Assembly (NCBI RefSeq): GCF_035917275.1
Contig: NZ_CP108508.1
Span: forward strand, 5,332,001-5,396,000
Origin: Streptomyces sp. NBC_01237
GTDB lineage: Bacteria > Actinomycetota > Actinomycetes > Streptomycetales > Streptomycetaceae
Reading direction: 5' to 3'
DNA length: 64,000 bases
Part shown: positions 1 through 10,099 of the stretch, one piece after another
Position numbering within the stretch: position 1 is the stretch's first letter
How the letters are laid out: every line of letters begins with the position of its first letter
Translations under genes and position numbers: made by a program
The notes under the pieces: model-generated
What the model was told of the DNA's origin: nothing
Database searches by the model: none
Seen by the model: the letters and a program-made list of their open reading frames with translations, nothing else

Positions 1-1741
1 CCTGGGCGATGGACTGTCCGGCGGCGCGCAGCCTGCGTACGGCCGCGGTGATCGGCCCGTACGTCGAGCCCCAGCCCAGCACCAGGGTGCGCGCGCCCGA
101 GGGGTCGTCGACCTCCAGGTCCGGGACGGTGATGCCGTCGATCTTGGCCTGGCGGGTGCGGACCATGAAGTCGTGGTTGGCCGGGTCGTAGGAGATGTTG
201 CCCGTGCCGTCCTGCTTCTCGATGCCGCCGATACGGTGTTCGAGGCCCGGGGTGCCCGGTACCGCCCAGGGGCGGGCCAGGGTCTGCGGGTCGCGCTTGT
301 ACGGCCAGAACACCTCGGTGCCGTCGGCCAGTTCGTGGTTGGGGCCGGTGGCGAACCGCACCCGCAGGTCGGGGAGCCCGTCGACGTCGGGGATCCGCCA
401 CGGCTCGGAGCCGTTGGCCAGATAGCCGTCGGAGAGCAGGAACACCGGAGTGCGGTACGTCAGCGCGATCCGGGCCGCGTCGAGCGCGGCGTCGAAGCAG
501 TCGGCCGGGGTCTGCGGGGCCACGATCGGCACCGGGGCCTCGCCGTTGCGCCCGTACATCGCCTGGAGCAGGTCGGCCTGCTCGGTCTTGGTGGGCAGCC
601 CCGTGGACGGGCCGCCGCGCTGGATGTCGATGATCAGCAGCGGCAGTTCGAGGGAGACCGCGAGCCCGATGGTCTCCGACTTCAGCGCCACGCCCGGACC
701 GGACGTGGTCGTCACCGCCAGCGAACCGCCGAAGGCGGCGCCGAGCGCGGCGCCGATGCCCGCGATCTCGTCCTCCGCCTGGAAGGTCCGCACGCCGAAG
801 CTCTTGTGCCGGCTCAGCTCGTGCAGGATGTCGGAGGCCGGGGTGATGGGGTACGAGCCCAGGTAGAGCGGCAGGTCCGCCTGCCGGCTCGCGGCGATCA
901 GCCCGTACGACAGCGCGAGGTTCCCGGAGATGTTGCGGTACGTCCCGGTGGGGAACGCCTGCGTCGCGGGCGCGACCTCGTAGCTGACCGCGAAGTCCTC
1001 GGTGGTCTCGCCGAAGTTCCACCCGGCCCGGAACGCGGCCACGTTCGCCTCGGCGATCTGCGGCTTCTTCGCGAACTTCTGCCGGAGGAACTTCTCCGTA
1101 CCCTCGGTCGGCCGGTGGTACATCCACGACAGCAGCCCGAGCGCGAACATGTTCTTCGAGCGCTCGGCCTCCTTGCGGGGGAGCCCGAACTCCTTCAGCG
1201 CCTCCAGCGTGAGCGTGGTCAGCGGCACCGGATGGACGTTGTACGCCTCCAGCGACCCGTCCTCCAGGGGGCTGGTCGCGTACCCCACCTTCGCCATCGG
1301 CCGCTTGGTGAACTCATCGGTGTTGACGATGACTTCGGCGCCGCGCGGCACATCGGCGATGTTCGCCTTCAGCGCGGCCGGGTTCATCGCCACCAGCACG
1401 TTGGGCGCGTCGCCCGGCGTGAGGATGTCGTGATCGGCGAAATGCAGCTGGAAGGAGGAGACGCCCGGCAGGGTGCCTGCGGGGGCCCGGATCTCGGCCG
1501 GGAAGTTCGGCAGCGTCGAGAGGTCGTTTCCGAAGGAAGCCGTCTCGGAGGTGAACCGGTCACCCGTGAGCTGCATGCCGTCACCGGAGTCACCCGCGAA
1601 TCGGATGATGACCCGGTCCAGGCGGCGGACCTCTTTCTCGCCGGCGCCCGTGGTTCCTGACAGGGGGGCTCGCTGCTCCCCGACGACGGGTTCGCTGGCC
1701 TCATCGGCCCTTTCGGCCGGGCTACTGACCTGGCTGGTCAC
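1..1741 (-). CDS. korA: 2-oxoacid:ferredoxin oxidoreductase, alpha subunit (3' end outside window)
   Basis: Oxidises 2-oxoglutarate or another 2-oxoacid with CoA and reduces ferredoxin, paired with a TPP-binding beta subunit that should lie just beyond the left edge. About 580 codons are present; family members of this gamma-alpha fusion type are near 640 residues. A gamma-type domain starts with RFAGDSGDGMQLTG at residues 47-60. The pyrimidine-binding alpha domain carries DIQRGGPSTGLPTK near residue 370. The GTG start is preceded by GGGAGG nine bases upstream, and the reading frame stays open to position 1. The assignment to the family is firm; the exact substrate is not visible in the sequence. 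Confidence 0.93.
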   Translation of the reverse strand, partial: MTSQVSSPAERADEASEPVVGEQRAPLSGTTGAGEKEVRRLDRVIIRFAGDSGDGMQLTGDRFTSETASFGNDLSTLPNFPAEIRAPAGTLPGVSSFQLHFADHDILTPGDAPNVLVAMNPAALKANIADVPRGAEVIVNTDEFTKRPMAKVGYATSPLEDGSLEAYNVHPVPLTTLTLEALKEFGLPRKEAERSKNMFALGLLSWMYHRPTEGTEKFLRQKFAKKPQIAEANVAAFRAGWNFGETTEDFAVSYEVAPATQAFPTGTYRNISGNLALSYGLIAASRQADLPLYLGSYPITPASDILHELSRHKSFGVRTFQAEDEIAGIGAALGAAFGGSLAVTTTSGPGVALKSETIGLAVSLELPLLIIDIQRGGPSTGLPTKTEQADLLQAMYGRNGEAPVPIVAPQTPADCFDAALDAARIALTYRTPVFLLSDGYLANGSEPWRIPDVDGLPDLRVRFATGPNHELADGTEVFWPYKRDPQTLARPWAVPGTPGLEHRIGGIEKQDGTGNISYDPANHDFMVRTRQAKIDGITVPDLEVDDPSGARTLVLGWGSTYGPITAAVRRLRAAGQSIAQ

Positions 1742-1870
1742 TGAACTGGACCTCCCTCGGGGCGGCGGTTCGGGACCGGCCGACCCGCCGGTGGTCCCAC
1801 GGGCCACCCTACTTCCGCAGGGGTCGCCCGCCAGGGACCGATCATATGGTGGACGCCCTTTTGAGACACC

Positions 1871-1899
1871 CTTTTAGCCCGATTTAACATGTTTCTCAA
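1871..1899 (-). promoter_or_regulatory. possible korA promoter
   Basis: On the minus strand TTGAGA and TAAAAG are separated by 17 bases, about 130 bases before the korA GTG. The -10 hexamer is weak. The rest of the 249-base gap between korA and the response regulator shows no gene. Confidence 0.3.
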
Positions 1900-1990
1900 G
1901 CCCCCCAGTCGCTCGCCCGCAACGCTGTGTGCTCATTCTTTGGTGCTAGGTCCTCGGCTTCCGTCACCCATCTGACAGGGTGTCAGTTGT

Positions 1991-2662
1991 CTAGGATTTC
2001 AGGTAGGTGAGTACGGCCAGGACGCGCCGGTGATCCCCGTCACTGGGGGAGAGGCCCAGTTTCAGGAAGATATTGCTGACGTGCTTCTCCACGGCGCCGT
2101 CGCTCACGACCAGCTGCCTGGCCACCGCAGAGTTCGTCCGCCCCTCGGCCATCAGACCGAGGACCTCCCGCTCGCGCGGCGTGAGTCCGGCCAGCACGTC
2201 CTGCTTACGGCTCCGGCCCAGCAGCTGAGCCACCACTTCCGGGTCCAGCGCCGTCCCGCCCTGCGCCACCCGCACCACGGCGTCCACGAACTCGCGGACC
2301 TCCGCGACCCGGTCCTTCAGCAGATAACCGACGCCCCGGCTGCTTCCGGCCAGCAGCTCGGTGGCGTACTGCTCCTCGACGTACTGCGACAGCACCAGCA
2401 CCCCGATCCCGGGGTAGTCCTTGCGCAGCCGCACCGCCGCCCGGACGCCCTCGTCGGTGTGGGTCGGCGGCATCCGTACGTCGGCCACCACCACATCGGG
2501 CAGCGCCTGCTGCGCGTCGAGATCCGCCACGGTCTTGATCAGTGCCTCGGCGTCCCCCACCCCCGCGACGACGTCGTGCCCGAGATCGGTGAGCAGCCGC
2601 GTGAGTCCTTCCCGCAGCAGTACCGAATCCTCGGCGATGACCACCCGCACCCTGTCCTCCAC
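1991..2662 (-). CDS. NarL/LuxR-family response regulator
   Basis: A 223-residue DNA-binding regulator phosphorylated by a partner kinase. The receiver domain (about residues 5-125) has the acidic pair in VVIAEDS, the phospho-acceptor Asp in VVVADVRMPP and the switch Lys in YLLKDR. The C-terminal LuxR helix-turn-helix (about 155-215) contains LTPREREVLGLMAEG and the recognition helix region NSAVARQL. The GTG start is preceded by GGGGGAAAC. Two kinases encoded just upstream on the same strand (3136-5965) are the obvious partners. Target genes cannot be told from the sequence. Confidence 0.92.
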   Translation of the reverse strand: MEDRVRVVIAEDSVLLREGLTRLLTDLGHDVVAGVGDAEALIKTVADLDAQQALPDVVVADVRMPPTHTDEGVRAAVRLRKDYPGIGVLVLSQYVEEQYATELLAGSSRGVGYLLKDRVAEVREFVDAVVRVAQGGTALDPEVVAQLLGRSRKQDVLAGLTPREREVLGLMAEGRTNSAVARQLVVSDGAVEKHVSNIFLKLGLSPSDGDHRRVLAVLTYLKS

Positions 2663-3135
2663 GACGCTGTTTCCCCCACTGTTTCTCGATCTGTGTCCGG
2701 CTCTGTCGTCCCCAGCATCCCAGGGCCGGCGCGTGGATGGGGCGGCGCCCGGAACGGGGGTACGACTTGGAGAGGTTTCCCCGATCCGGGGCTGGGCACT
2801 CAGCGTCACCGGAAAGTCACCGCAAGGTGTGGTATCGCCCGTCGGGCCCGCTCTTCGCGCCGGTCGCGGGGCCGTCGTCGGTCGCGTCACGGGGGCTGCC
2901 GTCGGCCCGCACGCGTACGCCGGATCACCCCCACCGTGTACACGCCGGAGCGCCCGCCCGTGCACACGCCGGAGCGCCCCGCCCCCGGAGCGGGTGTCCG
3001 GGGGCGGGGCGAGGGGACCGGGGCCCGCGGTCGTGGACCCGGAGGCGCGGAAGCCGGGGCGCGGTACCCGGCGGTGGTGCGCGGGGAGCAAGGAGACGGT
3101 GAGGGCGGGAAGCAAGGGGACGGTGCGCGCGGGGC
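2663..3135. other. 473-base gap with short repeats
   Basis: No gene is convincing here. It holds a 13-bp inverted repeat (2977-3009), two near-identical copies of CACGCCGGAGCGCCC at about 2941 and 2965, and two similar purine-rich blocks ending GACGGTG at about 3085-3125. The end next to 2662 must carry the response-regulator promoter, though no clear hexamers were found. Confidence 0.5.
2977..3009 (-). terminator. hairpin terminator after kinase 1
   Basis: A perfect 13-bp inverted repeat (CCCCGCCCCCGGA and its complement) encloses a 7-base loop. It lies about 130 bases past the stop of the kinase gene on the minus strand. There is no T-run, as is usual for Streptomyces terminators. Confidence 0.55.
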
Positions 3136-4491
3136 TCAGCCGCGCCAGGGCAGTTCGGCCGTGACCGTGGTGGGGCCACCCGCCGGGGAGTCGACCACGA
3201 GGATGCCGTCCACCGCGTCGAGCCGTTCCGTCAGACCGGCCAGACCACTGCCCGCCGTGACATCGGCGCCGCCCCGGCCGTTGTCGGTGACCTGGAGCAT
3301 CAGCCGGTCCGCCGTGTGCCACACGTCCACCGTGGCCCGGGTCGCGCCGGCGTGCTTGCTGACGTTCTGCAGGAGTTCCGAGACCGTGAAGTACGCGATG
3401 CCCTCGATCGCCTGGGCGGGCCGGGAGTCCAGATCCACCTCGACCTCCACCGGGACGGTGCAGCGGGAGGCGATGGCGGAGAGCGCGGCGTCCAGTCCGC
3501 GGTCGGTGAGCACGGCGGGGTGGATGCCTCGCGCCAGGTCGCGCAGTTCCTGGAGGGCGACCTTGACCTCGCCGTGGGCCTCGTCGACCATACGGGCGGC
3601 GGCCTCGGGGTCGTCGGTCAGCTTCTCCTTCGCCAGGCCCAGATCCATCGCGAGGGCGACGAGGCGGGCCTGGGCGCCGTCGTGGAGGTCGCGCTCGATA
3701 CGGCGCAGGTCGGCCGCCGCGGTGTCCACGACGACCCCCCGGTCCGACTCCAGCTCGGAGACCCGGCTGGCCAGCCGGGACGGGCCCAGCAGACCGGAGA
3801 CCATCAGCTCGTCCACGGTCACCAGGCCGCGGTTGATCCAGGGCGAGACCAGGACCACGGCCAGGCCGATCGCGCTGGTCACGGCCAGGTCGAAGGGGGA
3901 GTCGAGGTAGACCTGGTGGGTGCCGTCCCCGTACAGCTGGACCCCGTCGACCCCCGTGTACGTCGGGAAGACCCAGTGCCACAGCGGATACGTGAACGCC
4001 GTCCACCCGAACGACCAGACCGTGATGGCCACGCAGAAGGCGAAGACCGCCCACGGGAAGTGCAGCAGCGAGTAGAGCAGGTGCCGCCAGGACACTCCGC
4101 TCTTCAGGACCGCGCCGACCCACGACATCATGCCGCCGGTCTTCCCGCGTACCGGTGCGGGGTTCGCCACATCCAGCTTCAGCAGCCCCCGTGCCCGGCC
4201 CCGTTCCATCGCGCCGAAGCCCCGGCACATCGTCAGCCCCACCGCGAGGATCGGAATGCCGAGGAAGGTGATCAGCATGCCGACGCCCAGCAGCGTCATG
4301 GTGAGCGAGAAGGCGAACAGCACCGTGCTGATCGGCAGGCTCAGCACCAGGTAGAGGAGCTCGCGCCAGGCCCGCGCCTCCAGCGGCGCACGCAGCGCGG
4401 CCGGGAGGAAGTGCTTGACCGGGGGGCGGTCCCCAACACCGGAGCCGGACCTCTGGTGGTCCCGCGTGTCCGGTCCGTATGCCGTGGCCAT
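3136..4491 (-). CDS. membrane sensor histidine kinase (kinase 1)
   Basis: A 451-residue HisKA_3-type kinase. The N-terminal half is a putative-sensor region with several membrane helices (about residues 40-90, 125-170 and 200-225). The dimerisation/phosphoacceptor box ERDLHDGAQARLVALAM has the phosphorylated His. The ATPase part has LLQNVSKHAGA (N box) and DNGRGG (G1). ATG at 4491 is preceded by GGACGGAA. Its transmitter is almost identical to that of kinase 2, downstream of which it lies. It probably signals to the regulator at 1991-2662; the stimulus is unknown. Confidence 0.9.
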   Translation of the reverse strand: MATAYGPDTRDHQRSGSGVGDRPPVKHFLPAALRAPLEARAWRELLYLVLSLPISTVLFAFSLTMTLLGVGMLITFLGIPILAVGLTMCRGFGAMERGRARGLLKLDVANPAPVRGKTGGMMSWVGAVLKSGVSWRHLLYSLLHFPWAVFAFCVAITVWSFGWTAFTYPLWHWVFPTYTGVDGVQLYGDGTHQVYLDSPFDLAVTSAIGLAVVLVSPWINRGLVTVDELMVSGLLGPSRLASRVSELESDRGVVVDTAAADLRRIERDLHDGAQARLVALAMDLGLAKEKLTDDPEAAARMVDEAHGEVKVALQELRDLARGIHPAVLTDRGLDAALSAIASRCTVPVEVEVDLDSRPAQAIEGIAYFTVSELLQNVSKHAGATRATVDVWHTADRLMLQVTDNGRGGADVTAGSGLAGLTERLDAVDGILVVDSPAGGPTTVTAELPWRG

Positions 4492-4777
4492 GAGTTCCGT
4501 CCGTTTCGTGTCTGCCGCAGCGGCTCGTTCTCCGCGGGCTGTGCTTTTACCGGCTGTGAGCAAGAGTGCGCGCCCGCCGGGGCTTCGCACCATGAGGACG
4601 GTCTCCGTATCCGGCCGGGGGTTTTCCCCACCCCCCTGTGCCGGGAAGCGCGTCTGGATGTGCCCCTCGGGGCGCCCGGACCCGTTGTCCCCAGGCGTCC
4701 GGACCCGCTGTCCCCGGGCGGCCGTATGCGCCGCCCGGCGCGCCCGGAGGCGCCGCCCGGGGTGTGTGCGGAGAGCG

Positions 4778-5965
4778 TCAGGGCGCCGTCGCCGGCTCCG
4801 TACGGTCGCGCCAGGGCAGCTCCGCGGTGACGGTCGTCGGCCCGCCCACCGGAGAGTCCAGGACGAACAGGCCGTCCACCGCCCCCAGCCGCTCCGCGAG
4901 ACCCGCCATGCCCGTACCGCCGTCCATCCGCGCACCGCCGGACCCGTCGTCCCGCACCTGGATCAGCAGCCGGTCGCTGGAGCGCCACACATCGACGGAC
5001 GCCGAATGGGCCCCGCTGTGCTTGCTGACGTTCTGAAGGAGTTCCGAGACCGTGAAGTACGCGCTGCCCTCGATCGCCTGGGCGGGCCGGGAATCCAGGT
5101 CCACCGACACCTTCACGGGCACGGTGCAGCGGGAGGCGATGGCGGAGAGCGCGGCGTCCAGTCCGCGGTCGGTGAGGATCGCGGGGTGGATGCCGCGGGC
5201 GAGGTCGCGCAGTTCCTGGAGGGCGACCTTGACCTCGCCGTGGGCCTCGTCGACCATGCGGGCGGCGGCCTCGGGGTCGTCGGTCAGCTTCTCCTTCGCC
5301 AGGCCGAGGCCCATGGCGAGGGCGACGAGGCGGGCCTGGGCGCCGTCGTGGAGGTCGCGCTCGATGCGCCGGAGGTCGGCCGCCGCGGTGTCCACGACGA
5401 CCCCCCGGTCCGACTCCAGCTCGGCGATCCTGCGCTCCAGCTCGTCGGAGGGCGAGAGCAGCCCCCGCACCATCGCCCGGTCCGCGTTGGCCAGGGCCCG
5501 CACGATGAACGGGAGCACCGGCCAGAGCACGAACAGGCCCACCAGCGTCACCGTGAACGTCACGATGCCCCACGGCAGTCGGATGAACGAGAACAGCAGC
5601 GTCCGCCAGGCCACCGGATCCTTCAGCCCCGACCACAGCCAGGGCAGGAACCCCTCCTCCCGGCGGCCGCGTGCGAGCGGGCTCGGCTCGTCGATGTGCA
5701 GCCCGAGCAGCGACCGCGCCAGACCCCGCTCCGCACGGCCGAGCAGCCGCGCGCCGTGCAGCCCGAGGACGAGCAGCGGCAGACCGATCACCGTGATGGA
5801 AAGCCCCATGCCGACACCGAGCATGAACATGGTGTAAACAAAGCCGACAATCGCCATGGGCAGGTTGGCCAGGAGATACGCGATCTCCTTCCAGGTCCAC
5901 CGGTCGAAGGCGAAACGCGCGGGCGGCGGCCGGTCGGTGTCCGGCACAGGGGGGCTCATGGTCAT
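4778..5965 (-). CDS. membrane sensor histidine kinase (kinase 2, paralogue)
   Basis: A 395-residue kinase with the same plan as kinase 1: a membrane sensor region (hydrophobic stretches near residues 28-75 and 110-150), the box ERDLHDGAQARLVALAMGLG, then LLQNVSKHSGA and DDGSGG. From ELESDRGVVVDTAAADLRR onward about 130 residues match kinase 1 with only a handful of changes, at DNA as well as protein level. Start chosen as MTMSPPV, with a GGTGGTGG stretch just before; ATG at 5959 is an alternative. The sensor halves differ more, which suggests duplication followed by a change of input. Confidence 0.9.
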   Translation of the reverse strand: MTMSPPVPDTDRPPPARFAFDRWTWKEIAYLLANLPMAIVGFVYTMFMLGVGMGLSITVIGLPLLVLGLHGARLLGRAERGLARSLLGLHIDEPSPLARGRREEGFLPWLWSGLKDPVAWRTLLFSFIRLPWGIVTFTVTLVGLFVLWPVLPFIVRALANADRAMVRGLLSPSDELERRIAELESDRGVVVDTAAADLRRIERDLHDGAQARLVALAMGLGLAKEKLTDDPEAAARMVDEAHGEVKVALQELRDLARGIHPAILTDRGLDAALSAIASRCTVPVKVSVDLDSRPAQAIEGSAYFTVSELLQNVSKHSGAHSASVDVWRSSDRLLIQVRDDGSGGARMDGGTGMAGLAERLGAVDGLFVLDSPVGGPTTVTAELPWRDRTEPATAP

Positions 5966-6057
5966 GCCACCACCCTGCCGGGCCGGACCCGCGCACGCCA
6001 TGGGGTACGTGGGTGGGACGAAGTAGGGATAACCCCACCTGTCGTCCGACGCGGCTG

Positions 6058-6086
6058 CTTACCACTTCTTTAACAGGGCCTAGACT
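6058..6086 (+). promoter_or_regulatory. possible nuo promoter
   Basis: CTTACC and TAGACT separated by 17 bases lie 55 bases before the first nuo start. The -10 is good and the -35 is poor. The 175-base divergent gap (5966-6140) must also carry the kinase 2 promoter. Confidence 0.35.
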
Positions 6087-6140
6087 CCCGTGCGTACAGA
6101 TGGGGCCGGACAGGCGTGTTCGAGGGAGCGAGGGGCGGAC

Positions 6141-6536
6141 GTGGGGACCGAATCGACCGTTCTCGCGTCGGAGTACTTCCGGAGCTATTCAGTGGTCGGA
6201 CTGCTCGCCCTGATCGGCGTGCTGTTCGTCGCCGTCGCCTTCGGGGCCGGCCGACTGCTCAGGCCCGTGGTCCCGACGCCGGAGAAACTTCTCACCTACG
6301 AGTGCGGGGTGGACCCCGTCGGGGAAGGGTGGGCGCACACGCAGGTGCGCTATTACGTCTATGCCTTCCTGTACGTGATCTTCGCCGTCGACTCGATCTT
6401 TCTCTTTCCCTGGGCGACGGTATTCGCGGCACCCGGATACGGCGCGACGACGCTGGTGGAAATGTTCATTTTCCTCGGCTTCCTGGCCGTGGGACTGCTC
6501 TACGCATGGAAGAAGGGCGTCCTCGAATGGGCGTGA
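6141..6536 (+). CDS. nuoA: NADH-quinone oxidoreductase subunit A-like
   Basis: A 131-residue membrane subunit of complex I. It has the family signature [16 protein letters not shown] (about 47-62) with the quinone-site loop Cys, then [23 protein letters not shown], and three membrane helices. Chosen GTG at 6141 has GAGGGGC upstream; an in-frame ATG at 6090 is not needed by the family length. First gene of a ten-gene cluster; its stop overlaps the nuoB start by ten bases. Confidence 0.92.
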   Translation: MGTESTVLASEYFRSYSVVGLLALIGVLFVAVAFGAGRLLRPVVPTPEKLLTYECGVDPVGEGWAHTQVRYYVYAFLYVIFAVDSIFLFPWATVFAAPGYGATTLVEMFIFLGFLAVGLLYAWKKGVLEWA

Positions 6537-7216
6537 CGAGCCGGCCGACTCCCGAACCGCAGCCCGATCCGCAGCCGGGCCTCGCGCCCCAGCCGGCCGC
6601 GCCGCAGACCGGCCTCGCGCCGCAACCGGTCGCGCTGCCGGAGCCGAAGCGGCTCGGTGTGCTCTCCCGGCTCGCTCCCGAGCCGATGAAGGTGGTCCTC
6701 AACTGGGGCCGCCGCTACAGCCTCTGGGTCTTCAACTTCGGACTCGCCTGCTGCGCCATCGAGTTCATCGCCGCCTCCATGGCCCGCCACGACTTCATCC
6801 GGCTCGGAGTGATCCCGTTCGCGCCGGGCCCCCGACAGGCCGACCTCATGATCGTTTCCGGCACGGTGACGGACAAGATGGCCCCGGCCGTGAAGCGCCT
6901 CTACGAACAGATGCCCGAGCCGAAGTACGTCATCTCCTTCGGCGCCTGCTCCAACTGCGGCGGCCCCTACTGGGACTCGTACTCCGTCACGAAGGGCGTC
7001 GACCAGATCATCCCGGTCGACGTGTACGTACCCGGCTGCCCGCCCCGGCCCGAAGCGCTGCTCCAGGGCATCCTCAAGCTCCAGGAGAAGATCGCCCGCG
7101 AGTCGCTCGCCGAGCGGTACGCGCCCGAGGGCGACGGCCCCGGCCGCCCGTCCACCGCCGCCCTGCGCAGCGAACTGGTCGCAGGCCCCACCGCGCCGGG
7201 GGAGGACCGGAAGTGA
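6527..7216 (+). CDS. nuoB: NADH-quinone oxidoreductase subunit B-like
   Basis: A 229-residue subunit that carries iron-sulfur cluster N2. The ligands are visible as C75-C76 in [11 protein letters not shown]141 in [10 protein letters not shown] and C171 in VPGCPPRPE. The first 45 residues are a proline- and glutamine-rich extension absent from typical NuoB. ATG at 6527 lies inside the end of nuoA; GTG at 6533, which overlaps the nuoA stop as GTGA, is an alternative. The extension suggests adaptation to a non-standard complex. Confidence 0.92.
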   Translation: MGVTSRPTPEPQPDPQPGLAPQPAAPQTGLAPQPVALPEPKRLGVLSRLAPEPMKVVLNWGRRYSLWVFNFGLACCAIEFIAASMARHDFIRLGVIPFAPGPRQADLMIVSGTVTDKMAPAVKRLYEQMPEPKYVISFGACSNCGGPYWDSYSVTKGVDQIIPVDVYVPGCPPRPEALLQGILKLQEKIARESLAERYAPEGDGPGRPSTAALRSELVAGPTAPGEDRK

Positions 7217-8502
7217 CCACTCCCGACGGGATTCCCGAGGGGACTCCCGAACCCGCTCCCGAACTCGCTCCCGACTCCGGCGCGGCCCCGGCTTCCGACT
7301 CCGCTCCGGGCGCTTCCCCCGCTCCGGACTCCTCCACCGCTCCGGTCCCGACCGCGGCCGAGGACGCGTACGACCGGTTGCCGGACGCCGTCACCGAGAT
7401 CTTCGGCGCGGACGCCACGGCCGGGCGTGCCTACGACCTGCTGACCGTCGACGTCCCCGCCAGCGACTGGATCGGCGCCCTCGAAACGGCCCGCGACCGG
7501 CTGGGCTGCGGCTACTTCGACTGGCTCAGCGCCGTCGACGAACCGGGCGTCGGCTTCCGCGTCTGCGCCCACGTCGCCGCCCTGCGAGCCGGTACGGTCC
7601 GGCGCCTCCTGGTCCGTACGACCGTCCCGCACGAGGCCGCCACGCTGCCCAGCGCCATCGGCGTCTACGCGGGTGCCGCCTGGCACGAGCGCGAGACCCA
7701 CGAGATGTTCGGCGTCGCCTTCGAGGGCCATCCGCACCTCGTCCCGCTCCTGCTGCCCGAAGGCTTCGAGGGCCACCCGCTGCGCAAGGACTTCGTCCTG
7801 GCCGCCCGGGTCGCCAAGGCGTGGCCGGGCGCCAAGGAGCCGGGCGAGTCGGAGCACGGCGGCCCCAAGCGCCGCACCATGCTGCCGCCCGGCGTCCCCG
7901 ACCCGAACGAATGGGGTCCGCTGAAGGGCACGCTCCCGGATGCCCCGGCCCGCCCGGCCCGAGGCGCCCGCGCCGCGGGCGGCGACCGCCCGGTGCGCCG
8001 CGCCCGCAGCGTGAGCGAGGGCTCGGCCGGTCAGCGCACGACGCCGGACGCGCCCGGTGCGGCCGACCCGACGGGCGCGCCCGCGGAGCCCCCGCCCCCG
8101 GCCGCCGCACGGCCGAGGCGTTCGCGCAGCGTGTCCGAGGGCTCGGCGAGCCAGCAGCGCGAGGCGACGCCGCCGGCACCCGCACCGGAGCCGGTACCGC
8201 CCGCACCCGCGCCGAAGCCGGAGCCGGTACCGGAATCGGACAGCACGGCGAGCGAACCGGCTCCCGCGCCGGAGCCCGCCCCCGAGCCCCAGCGTTCACC
8301 GCGACCGCCCCGCAGCACGGACGCCCCCTGGCACGATGCCCGCCCCGCGTTCGACCCTGCCGCGCCCACGGACTCCTCCACCACCCCCGAACGGGCCACC
8401 GACGCCGAGACCGAGTCGGCCGGTACCCCCGAGCGGGCCACCGACGTCGACGTCGACGCCGACACCCGACCCGACCGTCCCGCCGGAGGCGATACCGCGT
8501 GA
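7213..8502 (+). CDS. nuoC: NADH-quinone oxidoreductase subunit C-like with long disordered tail
   Basis: A 429-residue protein. The 30-kDa complex I domain (about 75-210) has the signature [19 protein letters not shown] followed by HPLRKDF. Some 50 proline/alanine-rich residues precede it, and over 190 residues of low-complexity Pro-Ala-Glu sequence follow, including two copies of RSVSEGSA (near residues 260 and 300). Standard NuoC ends soon after the 30-kDa domain. The usual next gene, nuoD, is missing. GTG overlaps the nuoB stop; the tail is read through to a stop that overlaps nuoH. Confidence 0.88.
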   Translation: MTTPDGIPEGTPEPAPELAPDSGAAPASDSAPGASPAPDSSTAPVPTAAEDAYDRLPDAVTEIFGADATAGRAYDLLTVDVPASDWIGALETARDRLGCGYFDWLSAVDEPGVGFRVCAHVAALRAGTVRRLLVRTTVPHEAATLPSAIGVYAGAAWHERETHEMFGVAFEGHPHLVPLLLPEGFEGHPLRKDFVLAARVAKAWPGAKEPGESEHGGPKRRTMLPPGVPDPNEWGPLKGTLPDAPARPARGARAAGGDRPVRRARSVSEGSAGQRTTPDAPGAADPTGAPAEPPPPAAARPRRSRSVSEGSASQQREATPPAPAPEPVPPAPAPKPEPVPESDSTASEPAPAPEPAPEPQRSPRPPRSTDAPWHDARPAFDPAAPTDSSTTPERATDAETESAGTPERATDVDVDADTRPDRPAGGDTA

Positions 8503-9467
8503 ACGACGTACTCGACGTCGCCCTCCGGCTCGTCATCGTCTTCGCCGTGTTCATGGTCGTCCCCCTCGTCGTGGGGCAGACCGAGCACAAGGTGATGGCC
8601 CATATGCAGGGCCGCCTCGGTCCCATGTACGCGGGCGGCTTCCACGGATGGGCCCAGCTCGTCGCGGACGGGGTGAAGTTCGCGCAGAAGGAGGACGTGG
8701 TCCCGGCCGCGGCCGACCGCCGCGTCTTCCAGCTCGCGCCCGCAGTCGCGCTCCTCCCGTACCTCCTCGTCCTGGTCGCCATCCCGATCGGCCCCGGTGA
8801 GGGTGCGGTCGGCCAGGTCGTCGACGCGGGCATCTTCTTCGTACTCGCCGTGATGGGCATCGGCGTGCTCGGCTCGCTGATGGCCGGATGGGCGTCGGCC
8901 AACAAGTACTCGCTGCTCGGCGGGTTGCGTACCGCCGCCCAGCTGCTCGCGTACGAACTGCCGATGCTCCTCGCCGCCGCCTCCGTGGCCATGGCGGCGG
9001 GCACCGTCTCGCTCCCCGGCATCCTCGACGCCTTCGAGTGGTGGTGGCTGCCCTGGCAGATCGTCGGAGCCCTGGTCTTCTTCGTGGCCGGACTCGCCGA
9101 GCTCCAGCGCCCCCCGTTCGACATGCCCGTCGCCGATTCCGAGATCATCTTCGGCGCGTACACCGAGTACACCGGTCTGCGCTTCGCCCTGTTCCTCCTG
9201 GCCGAGTACGCGGGCATCGTCGTCCTGTGCGCCCTGACCACCGTCCTGTTCCTCGGCGGCTGGCACGGACCTCTCGGGGCCGACGGACTCGGCTGGGTCT
9301 GGACCCTCCTCAAGACCGGCATCCTCGCGTTCGTCGTCATCTGGCTGCGCGTCAGCTATCCCCGGCTGCGCGAGGACCAGCTGCAGAAGCTCGCCTGGAC
9401 CACGCTCATTCCGCTCGCTCTCGCGCAGATCGCGCTCACCGGCATCGTGAAGGTGGCGATCAACTAG
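8499..9467 (+). CDS. nuoH: NADH-quinone oxidoreductase subunit H-like
   Basis: A 322-residue membrane subunit that forms the quinone channel between the hydrophilic arm and the proton pumps. Family signatures: [20 protein letters not shown] near the start, [19 protein letters not shown] in the middle, and the acidic loop [17 protein letters not shown]. About eight membrane helices are apparent. The GTG overlaps the nuoC stop by four bases, so the two are translationally coupled. Confidence 0.93.
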   Translation: MNDVLDVALRLVIVFAVFMVVPLVVGQTEHKVMAHMQGRLGPMYAGGFHGWAQLVADGVKFAQKEDVVPAAADRRVFQLAPAVALLPYLLVLVAIPIGPGEGAVGQVVDAGIFFVLAVMGIGVLGSLMAGWASANKYSLLGGLRTAAQLLAYELPMLLAAASVAMAAGTVSLPGILDAFEWWWLPWQIVGALVFFVAGLAELQRPPFDMPVADSEIIFGAYTEYTGLRFALFLLAEYAGIVVLCALTTVLFLGGWHGPLGADGLGWVWTLLKTGILAFVVIWLRVSYPRLREDQLQKLAWTTLIPLALAQIALTGIVKVAIN

Positions 9468-10099
9468 TGCCTCCGATCCCTGGCTCCGGCCTGGCCAAGG
9501 GCCTCGCCGTGACTCTGCGCACGATGACGAAGAAGACCGTCACCGCGCAGTACCCGGACGTACAGCCCGACCTGCCGCCCCGCAGCCGCGGGGTCATCGG
9601 CCTGTTCGAGGAGAACTGCACGGTCTGCATGCTCTGCGCCCGTGAGTGCCCCGACTGGTGCATCTACATCGACTCCCACAAGGAGACGGTCCCCGCCGCG
9701 GCTCCGGGCGGCCGCGAACGCAGCCGCAACGTCCTGGACCGCTTCGCGATCGACTTCTCGCTCTGCATGTACTGCGGTATCTGCATCGAGGTCTGCCCTT
9801 TCGACGCGCTGTTCTGGTCACCGGAGTTCGAGTACGCCGAGACGGACATCCACGAACTCACCCACGAGCGGGACAAGCTCCGCGAGTGGATGTGGACCGT
9901 GCCGGAGCCGCCCGCGCTCGAACCGGGGGCCGAGGAGCCGAAGGAGATCGCGGCGGCCCGCAAGACCGCGGAGAAGCTGGAGGCGCAGAGCGCCCAACGC
10001 GCCCAGGAAGCACGGGAGGCCCAGGAGGCCCAGGAAGCCCGGGCGGCGCAGGAAGCACGCGACGCCGGGCAGGCACCGACGCGGGAGGGGGACCAGTGA
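9467..10099 (+). CDS. nuoI: NADH-quinone oxidoreductase subunit I-like
   Basis: A 210-residue ferredoxin-type subunit with two 4Fe-4S binding motifs, [11 protein letters not shown] (about 45-55) and [11 protein letters not shown] (about 95-105), which would carry clusters N6a and N6b. The last 60 residues are an Ala/Glu/Gln/Arg-rich helix-former ([19 protein letters not shown]) not found in standard NuoI. GTG overlaps the last base of the nuoH stop (TAGTG). A later in-frame ATG (about residue 20) is a possible shorter start. Confidence 0.92.
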   Translation: MPPIPGSGLAKGLAVTLRTMTKKTVTAQYPDVQPDLPPRSRGVIGLFEENCTVCMLCARECPDWCIYIDSHKETVPAAAPGGRERSRNVLDRFAIDFSLCMYCGICIEVCPFDALFWSPEFEYAETDIHELTHERDKLREWMWTVPEPPALEPGAEEPKEIAAARKTAEKLEAQSAQRAQEAREAQEAQEARAAQEARDAGQAPTREGDQ

